From Chitinophagales bacterium (GTDB lineage: Bacteria > Bacteroidota > Bacteroidia > Chitinophagales > BACL12), in contig JACMJP010000272.1 in assembly GCA_014380545.1 (NCBI GenBank), forward strand, positions 1 to 10,154: 10,154 bases of DNA, in the 5' to 3' direction. The notes under the pieces are model-generated. The model had not been told where the DNA came from, made no database searches, and saw only the letters and a list, made by a program, of their open reading frames with translations. The position numbers were made by a program, and so were the translations under genes. The first letter of the stretch is position 1, and each line of letters opens with the position of its first letter. Of this stretch, positions 1 to 6,255 are shown piece after piece.

Positions 1-528
1 GGTCCTAAAATAGATGTGCAGGTATATAGTGTTATTGGAAGAGAGTTTACTTTAGCAACCAACCAAGTGGATTTTTCGCAGCCGATGAGTTTTAATCTTA
101 CCTACACTGATAAAAATAATCAGCCGCAAATGCCTTTATGCATACACAGGGCGCCACTTGGAACACACGAAAGGTTTATAGGTTTCCTGATTGAACATTA
201 TGCAGGAAATTTTCCAACATGGCTTGCACCTGTTCAAGTTGCCATATTACCTATTAGCGATAAATACAATGATTATTGCAATTCATTAATTAATATCTTT
301 AAAAATAGCGAAATTCGCACTTCCTTTGATCAGCGTACTGAAAAAATCGGTCGCAAGATCCGGGATGCTGAGATGAAGAAAATACCATATATGCTGATAA
401 TAGGTGAAAATGAAATGGCCAATAACACAGTATCTATCAGAAAGCATGGTGAAGGTGATAAAGGAAGTATGAGTGCTGATGAATTTGCGAAGCTGATTGA
501 AGGAGAAGTAAAATCAATTTTTTCATAA
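1..528 (+). CDS. thrS: Threonine--tRNA ligase, C-terminal part (partial, 5' end outside window)
   Basis: Charges tRNA(Thr) with threonine in the cytoplasm. The frame is open from base 1, beginning GPKID, a conserved stretch of the class II catalytic core, so only the last 175 residues are present. Visible motifs are ATNQVDF (family ATVQLDF, substrate-contacting Thr and Gln), CIHRAPLGTHERF with the family's third zinc-ligand histidine at bases 145-147, and FPTWLAPVQV leading into the anticodon-binding domain (about bases 220-528; KIGRKIRDAEMKKIPYML and GSMSADEF are typical). E. coli has a Ser in the active-site loop HRAILGS; here it is Thr, a conservative change. infC follows after 12 bases in the same frame, so the two are almost certainly co-transcribed and perhaps translationally coupled. 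Identification is secure. Confidence 0.97.
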   Translation, partial: GPKIDVQVYSVIGREFTLATNQVDFSQPMSFNLTYTDKNNQPQMPLCIHRAPLGTHERFIGFLIEHYAGNFPTWLAPVQVAILPISDKYNDYCNSLINIFKNSEIRTSFDQRTEKIGRKIRDAEMKKIPYMLIIGENEMANNTVSIRKHGEGDKGSMSADEFAKLIEGEVKSIFS

Positions 529-540
529 AAAACAAAAAAC

Positions 541-1095
541 TTGCAGGACAAAAGAGTACAATCATTCTTACGGAGAAAAGAAGAAAAGTATCCGAACAAG
601 ATCAACCGCCTCATCACCGCATCAAAGGTGCGCCTTGTTGGCGAAAACATTGAGCAGGGAATTTATTCACTTCAGGATGCACTGCGTATGTCTGAAGAAC
701 AGGAGCTTGACCTGGTAGAAATATCACCGAATGCAGACCCGCCGGTTTGCCGCATCACCGATTATAAAAAATTTCTTTACGAAAAAAAGAAGCGGGATAA
801 GGAGCTTAAATCCAATGCTAAAAAGCAGGAAATGAAAGAGATCAGGTTCACACCGAATACGGATGACCATGATTTCGAATTTAAAAGCAAGCATGCAGAA
901 GGATTTTTAAAGGAAGGTAATAAAGTGCGGGCCTATGTACAGTTTAAAGGAAGGGCAATTGTATTCAGGGAAAGAGGAGAAGTGTTGTTGCTAAAATTCG
1001 CACAACGGCTTGAAGAAGTGGGTGTTCCTGATACGCTACCCAAAATGGAAGGCAAAAAAATGTTTATTACGCTTGCTCCAAGGGCGAAAAAGTAA
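541..1095 (+). CDS. infC: Translation initiation factor IF-3 (non-AUG start)
   Basis: IF-3 binds the 30S subunit, prevents premature 50S joining and proofreads the start codon. The 184-residue product has the N-terminal domain (about 20-90, with VRLVGENIEQGIYS and LDLVEISPNADPPVCRITDY), the basic linker helix (KKFLYEKKKRDKE, covering the IF-3 signature) and the C-terminal domain (about 95-184, EIRFTPNTDDHDFEFK, ending MEGKKMFITLAPRAKK). No ATG or GTG lies between the thrS stop (526-528) and the domain-internal Met50, so initiation must be non-AUG. TTG at 541 is the first plausible start and gives normal family length; ATC at 601 is a remote alternative. An unusual start codon is a known feature of infC and allows IF-3 to limit its own synthesis (AUU in E. 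coli). Part of thrS-infC-rpmI-rplT. Confidence 0.96.
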   Translation: MQDKRVQSFLRRKEEKYPNKINRLITASKVRLVGENIEQGIYSLQDALRMSEEQELDLVEISPNADPPVCRITDYKKFLYEKKKRDKELKSNAKKQEMKEIRFTPNTDDHDFEFKSKHAEGFLKEGNKVRAYVQFKGRAIVFRERGEVLLLKFAQRLEEVGVPDTLPKMEGKKMFITLAPRAKK

Positions 1096-1126
1096 ATCAT
1101 TCCATTTTATTTTTAGAATATTTCTC

Positions 1127-1134
1127 TATCTTTG
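1127..1134 (+). promoter_or_regulatory. Bacteroidota-type -7 box (TATCTTTG) for rpmI-rplT
   Basis: TATCTTTG fits the Bacteroidota primary-sigma -7 consensus TAnnTTTG and lies 36 bases before the rpmI start in the 74-base infC-rpmI gap. A T-rich segment at 1105-1113 sits where a -33 element would be, but is not a clear TTTG. It would give the two ribosomal protein genes an internal promoter in addition to read-through from thrS/infC. Confidence 0.6.
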
Positions 1135-1169
1135 TCGCCCTCTAAAGAAAAACTAAAATAGTATTTGTT

Positions 1170-1364
1170 ATGCCGAAGATGAAAAGTAACAGCAGTGCGA
1201 AGAAACGTTTTAAACTTACCGGAAGCGGAAAGGTTAAGCGGTCGAGTGCTTTTAAACGCCACATTCTTACAAAAAAAACTAAGAAAAGAAAGAACAGATT
1301 GAGTGGAACCACTTTAGTGCATGAAGCAGATGAAAAAAGAATGAAAAGATTATTGTTAGCATAA
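1170..1364 (+). CDS. rpmI: 50S ribosomal protein bL35
   Basis: Small, very basic protein of the large ribosomal subunit. The 64 residues match the family in length and pattern: MPKMKSNSSAKKRFKLTGSG at the start, then KVKRSSAFKRHILTKKTKKR and a short C-terminal helix ending KRMKRLLLA. The ATG at 1170 is the family start and follows the promoter-like box at 1127-1134. It sits between infC and rplT in the order conserved across bacteria, 13 bases ahead of rplT. Confidence 0.97.
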   Translation: MPKMKSNSSAKKRFKLTGSGKVKRSSAFKRHILTKKTKKRKNRLSGTTLVHEADEKRMKRLLLA

Positions 1365-1377
1365 AAAATTATAAACA

Positions 1378-1722
1378 ATGCCAAGATCAGTCAATGCCGT
1401 TGCATCAAGAGCAAGGCGCAAAAAAACTTTAAAGCGAGCCAAAGGATATTGGGGCAGAAGAAAAAATGTGTGGACCGTAGCCAAAAATGCGGTTGAAAAA
1501 GGTCTCGGGTATGCATATGTTGGAAGAAAAGATAAAAAGCCAATGTATCGCCAGATCTGGATAACAAGAATTAATGCAGCAGTTCGCCCGCATGGATTTA
1601 CTTATAGCACTTTTATTCATAAACTCAAAGAAGCGAAAATAGATCTTAACCGGAAAACATTAGCAGATCTGGCAATGAATAGCCCGGCTGCTTTTGAAGA
1701 AATCCTTAATAAGGTAAAATAA
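1378..1722 (+). CDS. rplT: 50S ribosomal protein bL20
   Basis: Early 23S rRNA-binding assembly protein of the large subunit. The 114 residues have the family layout: a long basic N-terminal extension (MPRSVNAVASRARRKKTLKR, then AKGYWGRRKN) and a globular C-terminal half with YVGRKDKKPMYRQIWITRIN, AAVRPHGFTYSTFIHKLKEA and LADLAMNSPAAFEEIL. In several bacteria bL20 represses translation of its own rpmI-rplT mRNA; I see no recognisable L20-binding mimic here, so that regulation is only a possibility. It is the last gene of the operon, with a strong terminator 19 bases after its stop. Confidence 0.97.
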   Translation: MPRSVNAVASRARRKKTLKRAKGYWGRRKNVWTVAKNAVEKGLGYAYVGRKDKKPMYRQIWITRINAAVRPHGFTYSTFIHKLKEAKIDLNRKTLADLAMNSPAAFEEILNKVK

Positions 1723-1740
1723 TATTTTTATACTACTATC

Positions 1741-1772
1741 GAAGAGGTTGCGTAAAAGCAACCTCTTTTTTT
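1741..1772 (+). terminator. Intrinsic terminator of the thrS-infC-rpmI-rplT operon
   Basis: Perfect 9-bp stem AGAGGTTGC (1743-1751) / GCAACCTCT (1758-1766) with a 6-base loop (GTAAAA). An unbroken run of seven T (1766-1772) begins at the last base of the stem. Position just past rplT and the U-tract make this a confident rho-independent terminator. Confidence 0.92.
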
Positions 1773-2233
1773 ATACTCAACAACCCGTTTATATTTTGAA
1801 AATATTGATTATTGAGCTTATTAGTAAAATATCAGGCCTTTTAAGCAAACTCTAAGTTTTTCTTTAAGTCTATTTTTGCGTCATTAAATTCTTATTTCTT
1901 TTTATACGCACATATTAAACTATGTCATTTACTTCATTATCATTTCAAAGCAATTCATACAGCAAAAAATACAATTCATACTGGTTGTATTGATAGAAAA
2001 TTTAATTCTATAGCATCTTTGTTTCATAAACAATAAATCGTTGTAAAATCAAATGATTAATGAACTTAATACCGAATTAAATGCGTTGCAGTAGTAGATT
2101 AAATTAATAGAATAATAGAAGTTCAAACAATTAATTAAAATACAGAAAATAATAAATGAAACAGTAAAATAAAATCAAAACCTATATATATTTTTTGAAA
2201 AAACTTTATAAAAACCTTTTAAAATTAAATATT
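1773..2233. other. AT-rich intergenic region, no convincing gene
   Basis: About 460 bases with no reading frame of meaningful length and no RNA gene I recognise. Contents: a TAnnTTTG match (TATTTTTG, 1871-1878, + strand); a direct repeat of CAATTCATAC at 1951-1960 and 1972-1981, spaced 21 bases start to start; a 23-codon frame ATG 1922 to TGA 1993 with no family resemblance; a weak CATCTTTG box at 2014-2021; and a near-consensus box ending at 2197 just before the next gene. It could hold a long leader or a small RNA, but nothing in the sequence proves transcription. Confidence 0.5.
1871..1878 (+). promoter_or_regulatory. Possible promoter -7 box (TATTTTTG)
   Basis: Exact TAnnTTTG match in the gene-poor stretch after rplT. 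It is about 360 bases upstream of the next clear start, so it would produce a long leader or a short independent transcript. The region is AT-rich, which makes chance matches likely, and no good -33 element is visible. Confidence 0.3.
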
Positions 2234-2584
2234 ATGAAAGCTTTATTTTCAGCACTTCTCATCCTCACAACAACGCTTATTTATGGTGGCAGCGACAGTA
2301 CAATTAACTGTGAGAAACCTGTAATTGACAATGTAAAGAAAATTGTTCTTGCAGATGAAGCAACATATTCATTGCAACTGAAAGGCGCTGCAACGGTTAT
2401 GTTTACAGTTGACGAAAACAACAAGGTGCATATTGAAAGTATACAGTCATCAGATTTTGTAACTGCTTTTCATGTAAAACATGCACTCGAAGGCAAAGTG
2501 ATTTGTTTAAACAACATGTCATCAGGAACAACATATACAATAGTGATTGAATTTAACGACAAAACACAGGTAAATTTATTCTAA
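2234..2584 (+). CDS. Small secreted protein of unknown function
   Basis: 116 residues; I do not recognise the family. Residues 1 to about 19 form a signal peptide: MKA, a hydrophobic core LFSALLILTTTLIY, then GGS. The mature part has two cysteines (26 and 91) that could form a disulfide. Its stretch at 50-95 (ATVMFTVDENNKVHIESIQS, then an alpha-helical segment FVTAFHVKHALEGK) resembles in pattern the beta-beta-alpha core of TonB C-terminal-like domains. That resemblance is weak and I would not name it on this basis. The ATG at 2234 is chosen because the signal peptide begins there; an upstream TTG in the same frame (2195) would only add a basic lead of 13 residues. A box close to TAnnTTTG ends at 2197. 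It converges on yjbQ. Confidence 0.6.
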   Translation: MKALFSALLILTTTLIYGGSDSTINCEKPVIDNVKKIVLADEATYSLQLKGAATVMFTVDENNKVHIESIQSSDFVTAFHVKHALEGKVICLNNMSSGTTYTIVIEFNDKTQVNLF

Positions 2585-2605
2585 GCAATAATATAAGTTG
2601 CAGCA

Positions 2606-2654
2606 GGAAATTAGTTAAGCAGAAATCATGAATAAACTGTGATAACTAATTTCC
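2606..2654. terminator. Long-loop inverted repeat between converging genes, possible terminator
   Basis: Perfect 12-bp inverted repeat GGAAATTAGTTA (2606-2617) / TAACTAATTTCC (2643-2654), separated by 25 bases and followed on the + strand by TTTT. The right arm is inside the last codons of yjbQ and the left arm lies beyond its stop. It could end transcripts of the secreted-protein gene at 2234-2584, but the loop is long and the T-tract short, so this is tentative. Confidence 0.35.
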
Positions 2655-3036
2655 TTTTCCCGCCATTATTTCTGAATTCACACAAGTAAATTCCCTGCCA
2701 GGTGCCAAAATTCAATTTTCGGTTTGTGATAGGAATGGAAACTGACGATCCAGCCAAAGTTGCTTTAATATGTGCAGGCATATCATCATCACCTTCCGCA
2801 TTGTGTAAATACTCAGGATCACCTTCCGGCACTAATTTATTAAAAATGGTTTCATAATCTTTCAGAACACTTGGATCTGCATTTTCATTAATAGTTAGTC
2901 CTGCCGAAGTATGCTGAATAAAAACATGCATGATTCCGATTTCCGGTAATTCAGGTATTTGCGATAAAACCTCTTTGTCAATTAAATGAAAACCTCTTTT
3001 AAAAGCGGGAAGGGTGATTTGATATTGTTTTATCAT
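2626..3036 (-). CDS. yjbQ: YjbQ family (UPF0047) protein
   Basis: Member of the UPF0047/YjbQ family. Some members show weak thiamine-phosphate synthase activity, but the true cellular role is not settled. The 136 residues match the family's usual length. Hallmarks: IQHTSAGLTINENADP (40-55), EGDDDMPAHIKATLAG (81-96) and IPITNRKLNFGTWQGIYLCE (101-120). The conserved histidines (H42, H89) form the putative metal site seen in family structures. ATG at 3036 is taken as the start; a TTG two codons upstream is less likely. A TAnnTTTG match (TATTTTTG on the minus strand, 3056-3063) lies 20 bases upstream. It appears monocistronic, and its neighbours give no hint of a pathway. Confidence 0.93.
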   Translation of the reverse strand: MIKQYQITLPAFKRGFHLIDKEVLSQIPELPEIGIMHVFIQHTSAGLTINENADPSVLKDYETIFNKLVPEGDPEYLHNAEGDDDMPAHIKATLAGSSVSIPITNRKLNFGTWQGIYLCEFRNNGGKRKLVITVYS

Positions 3037-3055
3037 ATTCAAAAAAGTTAGTATA

Positions 3056-3063
3056 CAAAAATA
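3056..3063 (-). promoter_or_regulatory. yjbQ: Promoter -7 box (TATTTTTG) for yjbQ
   Basis: On the minus strand this reads TATTTTTG, an exact fit to TAnnTTTG, ending 20 bases before the yjbQ ATG. It would give a leader of roughly 10-15 bases. No clear -33 TTTG is visible upstream. Confidence 0.45.
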
Positions 3064-3239
3064 AAAAATCGGAAAGTTGTTTGGAAAATGTATAATGAGA
3101 ACTTAATCTACATACGGGTAAATAAAATTCCCATTACGAATTGCATTGTTCAAATATGTTTTAGAGACTTCTTAAATATTAAAGATTAAAAAGCTGGGCA
3201 TTAGCGGATTAGCAGTTATTAAAGTTTTAAAAGACCCTC

Positions 3240-3263
3240 AGAAAGGCCAAAGGCTTTCTTTTT
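3240..3263 (+). terminator. Terminator-like hairpin with no clear upstream gene
   Basis: AGAAAG (3240-3245) pairs with CTTTCT (3254-3259). After a bulged G, CC pairs with GG around an AAA loop, and a T run (3259-3263) follows. This is a fair rho-independent terminator on the + strand. However, no convincing + strand gene precedes it (yjbQ runs the other way), and the next gene starts only 28 bases later. It may close an unseen small transcript or act as an attenuator. Alternatively, TCTTTTTG (3257-3264) may be an imperfect -7 box for the following gene. Confidence 0.45.
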
Positions 3264-3290
3264 GCAGCTATACCAATAAAATCATAATAT

Positions 3291-3614
3291 ATGAAAAAGT
3301 TATTTTTAATATTGACATTAACAATTTCTGTTCTTGCAGTTTCTGCGCAAACGGGGACTGAGAACAGCATTGGAAGAGATCAAACTTCAATTGACCAGCA
3401 AATGCAGAATGGCGTTATAATGCTAAAAGCAGATTCATGGATCATCCGGGTTAGTGAAAACGGAGAAAGCACCGATTACTTTCCATCTAATTTAACCGAT
3501 GAATTTAAGGTTGAAAATTTACGGGTTGTATTTTCCGGCGAAGTGCAGGATATACCGGCAAATGTTCGCATGGTGGGAAAACCTATCAGGCTGACATCCA
3601 TTAAAAAGGTTTAA
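3291..3614 (+). CDS. Small secreted protein of unknown function
   Basis: 107 residues, family not recognised. It begins with a clear signal peptide, MKKLFLILTLTISVLAVSAQ, with likely cleavage after SA at 18-19; leaders ending in SAQ are very common in Bacteroidota. The mature part has a Gln-rich linker (about 20-40) followed by a compact, probably all-beta segment from 42 (IMLKADSWIIRV...YFPSNL...FKVENLRVVFSGEVQDIP...VRMVGKPIRLTSIKKV). Small periplasmic or secreted proteins with a YFP-NLP-EFKV-G-VVFSG-type core are common in the phylum without known function. It has no cysteines, so it is not a lipoprotein. A terminator-like hairpin lies directly upstream and a strong hairpin downstream. Confidence 0.7.
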   Translation: MKKLFLILTLTISVLAVSAQTGTENSIGRDQTSIDQQMQNGVIMLKADSWIIRVSENGESTDYFPSNLTDEFKVENLRVVFSGEVQDIPANVRMVGKPIRLTSIKKV

Positions 3615-3640
3615 AGAAATTATTGTGAAGGGATTTATAT

Positions 3641-3672
3641 TACATGGTTCCACCTCCCGGTGAAACCATGTA
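3641..3672. repeat. Strong hairpin between converging genes
   Basis: Nine base pairs TACATGGTT (3641-3649) / AACCATGTA (3664-3672), one C/A mismatch, then CACC/GGTG closing a TCCC loop. It is probably the 3' end structure of the secreted-protein gene ending at 3614 and/or the minus-strand gene ending at 3735. No U-tract follows on either strand, so it is not a canonical intrinsic terminator; RNA 3'-end protection is an alternative. Confidence 0.55.
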
Positions 3673-3734
3673 TGTTTATGAATTCATTATTTTATTCTAT
3701 ATTAATCTGAAATAATCAACTGCTGTGTAGTATT

Positions 3735-4649
3735 TTAGTCCATATCAATATACAATTCATATTTAATTTTATATTGCTTTATCTCACTTGTATTCTCAAT
3801 CAGATCATACACTTCGTAAATTACCTCAGTTAATAAGTTATTATTATCATAAATGTATAAGTACCTGTCTTCATAATCAGTTTCTTCTTTAAAATAAGTC
3901 TCATTTACTTTTAAACCGATTGAATTAAATTCAGTTTCATGAGCACTCACATCCTTATACATCAGATCGTCATGCATCAAACATTTTCTTCTTTTGTATT
4001 TATAAATTTTATTTGAAACAATTTGAGGGGCAATTGTATCAGCACATTGCTCTAAAAAGTAAGTTCGTTTATTAATTATCCTTCCTTTTCTGTCATAATA
4101 ATATTCTTCAAGAACATCGTCATATGGATTTATTAACAAAGAAGAATGTCCACTACTAAACAAAAGATCAATACCTGTTATTTTAGGCTCTTTACAAATT
4201 AAATAGAAGTATCTATTAGCCAACAGTCCTTTTATATTATACTCATATAAAATCACTCCGGAAGAGTCCAAATACATTGTTTCAATGAGTTTATTGTTTT
4301 CATATTTGTTTATATATCTCATCCAATCTGTACTCGTAACATCTGATTCGATCATGGAAATATTATGCATAGAGTCATATGAATACCTCATGTAGGATAT
4401 AGAAATAGAATCTAACCGTTCAGCCTCCATTAATAATCCATCTTCGTTATAATAAAGTCTTTGTTCAGGTTCAAAATCGCTTATTATTGAAGCGGATTTA
4501 ACATGATTATTAATTATTGTATGTTCATTCAATTTAAAAAAATAATAGCTCGCTAAACGTTCGAAGTGATTTAATCTTCCTGGAGCGCTTTGAGAAAATG
4601 CAGATTGCATAAAAAGCAGAAAGAGGGTTGTTAGGTAACTTCTTTTCAT
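3735..4649 (-). CDS. Secreted protein with YD-like repeats, function unknown
   Basis: 304 residues starting with a signal peptide (MKRSYLTTLFLLFMQSAFSQ), so exported. The mature protein is built from degenerate repeats of the pattern Y-x-Y-D/N-x-x-G-x-L/I-x-x-x-x-x-Y. Examples are at residues 67-82 (YNEDGLLMEAERL), 88-102 (RYSYDSMHNISMI), 135-148 (YEYNIKGLLANRYF), 183-198 (YYYDRKGRIINKRTYF), 240-253 and 263-280 (YLYIYDNNNLLTEVIY). These resemble the beta-strand repeats of RHS/YD proteins and related Bacteroidota cell-surface proteins. It is far too short for an RHS toxin and lacks the core and a toxin tip. It is divergent from lpdA; a weak minus-strand box TATCGTTG (4670-4677) might be its promoter. 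I can give no specific function. Confidence 0.7.
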   Translation of the reverse strand: MKRSYLTTLFLLFMQSAFSQSAPGRLNHFERLASYYFFKLNEHTIINNHVKSASIISDFEPEQRLYYNEDGLLMEAERLDSISISYMRYSYDSMHNISMIESDVTSTDWMRYINKYENNKLIETMYLDSSGVILYEYNIKGLLANRYFYLICKEPKITGIDLLFSSGHSSLLINPYDDVLEEYYYDRKGRIINKRTYFLEQCADTIAPQIVSNKIYKYKRRKCLMHDDLMYKDVSAHETEFNSIGLKVNETYFKEETDYEDRYLYIYDNNNLLTEVIYEVYDLIENTSEIKQYKIKYELYIDMD

Positions 4650-4743
4650 GCAATAAAAATGTCAATTTACAACGATAGCAGGTCTATAAAATTGCTATAT
4701 CTGCCGTCACACTTCATTCATTATAACCTTACGAACCCTTGCT

Positions 4744-4751
4744 TATCTTTG
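4744..4751 (+). promoter_or_regulatory. lpdA: Promoter -7 box (TATCTTTG) for lpdA
   Basis: TATCTTTG is an exact TAnnTTTG match, followed by CCCC, much like the box ahead of rpmI. It ends 24 bases before the lpdA ATG. It lies inside the 39-codon stretch that an upstream in-frame ATG (4659) would add, and therefore helps decide the lpdA start. Confidence 0.65.
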
Positions 4752-4775
4752 CCCCTTAAAATCAAAAACAATAAA

Positions 4776-6164
4776 ATGAACTACGACGTAATAGTATTGG
4801 GCAGCGGACCGGGTGGATATGTTGCTGCCATTAGGGCTTCACAGTTAGGAATGAAAACCGCCGTTGTTGAAAAAGCTGAGCTTGGCGGCATCTGTTTAAA
4901 CTGGGGTTGTATCCCTACAAAAGCATTATTAAAAAGTGCGCAGGTTTTTGAATACACGAAACATGCGGCAGATTACGGAATTACATTAGATAATGCAAAA
5001 GCAGATTTTACTTCCATGATAAAACGCAGCCGTGATGTTGCAGGTGGTATGAGTAAAGGTGTTACTTTTCTTATGAAGAAAAATAAAATTGATGTGGTGG
5101 AAGGAAACGGAAAAGTAAAAAAAGGAAATACAATTGAAGTAACTGCTGCAGACGGAACAAAAAAAACAATTACTGCAAAACATATTATTGTAGCAACCGG
5201 TGCAAGAAGCAAAGAATTACCTGCATTAAAACAGGACGGCAAAAAAATAATTGGCTATCGTGAAGCAATGAATTTACCAACGCAACCAAAAAGTATGGTG
5301 ATAGTTGGTGCAGGTGCAATTGGTGTTGAGTTCGCATATTTTTATCAATCTATCGGCACACAGGTAACTGTTGTTGAATTTATGAATCGTCTTGTTCCTG
5401 TTGAAGATGAAGATGTGTCAAAAGAATTATTGCGCAATTATAAAAAACAGGGAATTACCGTAATGCTAGAAGCAAGTGTTGAAGCTGTTGATGCAAGTGG
5501 TGAAGGATGTAAAGTGAAAGTAAAAACAAAAACAGGTGAAGAAACTTTACAATGCGATATTGTTTTGAGTGCAATTGGTGTTGCTGCAAATATTGAAAAT
5601 ATCGGTTTGGAAGAAGTTGGAATAAAAACGGATAAAGGAAAAATTTCTGTGGATCAGTATTATAAAACAAATGTGGAAGGATATTATGCAATTGGCGATG
5701 TAACACCAGGCCCTGCATTAGCGCATGTTGCAAGTGCAGAAGGAATTACCTGTGTGGAGGCAATTGCAGGATTAAAACCTGAGCCAATTGATTATAATAA
5801 TATTCCGGGCTGTACATATTGCTCACCTGAAATTGCAAGTGTGGGATATACAGAAGCTGCTGCAAAAACTGCAGGCTATGAATTAAAGATTGGTAAATTT
5901 CCATTTACAGCAAGCGGAAAAGCAAAAGCTGCAGGCGCACCTGAAGGTTTTGTAAAAGTAATTTTTGATGCGAAATACGGAGAATTTCTCGGAGCACACA
6001 TGATAGGTGCAAACGTTACTGAATTGATAGCAGAAGTTGTTGTTGCCAGAAAGTTAGAAACAACCGGTCATGAAATAATTAAATCAATGCACCCGCATCC
6101 CACCATGAGTGAAGCATTAATGGAAGCTGCTGCAGCTGCATACGGAGAAGTGATACATTTATAA
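4776..6164 (+). CDS. lpdA: Dihydrolipoyl dehydrogenase (E3)
   Basis: Flavoenzyme that reoxidises dihydrolipoamide with NAD+ in 2-oxoacid dehydrogenase complexes and/or the glycine cleavage system. The 462 residues match family length. FAD-binding GSGPGGYVAAIRA is at 9-21, the redox-active disulfide C40/C45 is in GGICLNWGCIPTKALL, and the second FAD-related motif is ATGARSKELP (140-149). NAD-binding GAGAIGVEFA is at 178-187 and the FAD motif YYAIGDVTPGPALAHVA follows later. The catalytic HPHPTMSE has His441 and Glu446. ATG 4776 is chosen because MNYDVIVLGSGPGGY is the family N-terminus and a good promoter box ends 24 bases upstream; the same frame is open to ATG 4659, but those 39 residues look nothing like the family. 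No E1/E2 partner lies in the window. The stop codon sits on the first bases of a dispersed repeat. Confidence 0.96.
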   Translation: MNYDVIVLGSGPGGYVAAIRASQLGMKTAVVEKAELGGICLNWGCIPTKALLKSAQVFEYTKHAADYGITLDNAKADFTSMIKRSRDVAGGMSKGVTFLMKKNKIDVVEGNGKVKKGNTIEVTAADGTKKTITAKHIIVATGARSKELPALKQDGKKIIGYREAMNLPTQPKSMVIVGAGAIGVEFAYFYQSIGTQVTVVEFMNRLVPVEDEDVSKELLRNYKKQGITVMLEASVEAVDASGEGCKVKVKTKTGEETLQCDIVLSAIGVAANIENIGLEEVGIKTDKGKISVDQYYKTNVEGYYAIGDVTPGPALAHVASAEGITCVEAIAGLKPEPIDYNNIPGCTYCSPEIASVGYTEAAAKTAGYELKIGKFPFTASGKAKAAGAPEGFVKVIFDAKYGEFLGAHMIGANVTELIAEVVVARKLETTGHEIIKSMHPHPTMSEALMEAAAAAYGEVIHL

Positions 6165-6197
6165 TTGACGATTTGTTAATTGTCGATTTATTAATTT
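6162..6197 (+). repeat. Dispersed repeat, copy 1 (starts on the lpdA stop codon)
   Basis: Two tandem 15-bp units of form TTGWCGATTTRTTAA preceded by TAA and followed by TTT; the TAA is the lpdA stop. Aligned by hand to copy 2 (9522-9557, opposite strand), 35 of 36 bases agree. Its second half also matches copy 3 (9108-9133) over 26 bases with one mismatch (G/A). It lies between the lpdA stop and the terminator. Confidence 0.85.
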
Positions 6198-6205
6198 TAA
6201 TTTAG

Positions 6206-6233
6206 CCTTCGAATTATTTGTTCGAAGGTTTTT
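6206..6233 (+). terminator. Intrinsic terminator of lpdA
   Basis: Perfect 8-bp stem CCTTCGAA (6206-6213) / TTCGAAGG (6221-6228), 7-base loop, followed by TTTTT (6229-6233). It is 42 bases past the lpdA stop and 22 bases before the next start, so the ureohydrolase gene needs either read-through or a promoter overlapping this structure. I see no TAnnTTTG match there. Confidence 0.88.
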
Positions 6234-6255
6234 ATTTTATATAATTAAATAAATA

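Noticed and set aside
1922..1993. 23-codon frame in the intergenic region
   Set aside because: Very short, Ser/Asn-rich, no recognisable feature; expected by chance in AT-rich DNA.
2195..2233. TTG start 13 codons upstream for the secreted protein
   Set aside because: The ATG at 2234 begins a normal signal peptide directly; the upstream codons add only a basic AT-rich lead.
3735..4649. RHS/YD polymorphic toxin
   Set aside because: Too short, with no RHS core, no PxxxxDPxG motif and no toxin tip or neighbouring immunity gene; only the repeat style is similar.
4659..4775. 39-residue N-terminal extension of lpdA from ATG 4659
   Set aside because: The extension does not resemble the family, the canonical N-terminus starts at 4776, and a promoter box lies inside the extension.
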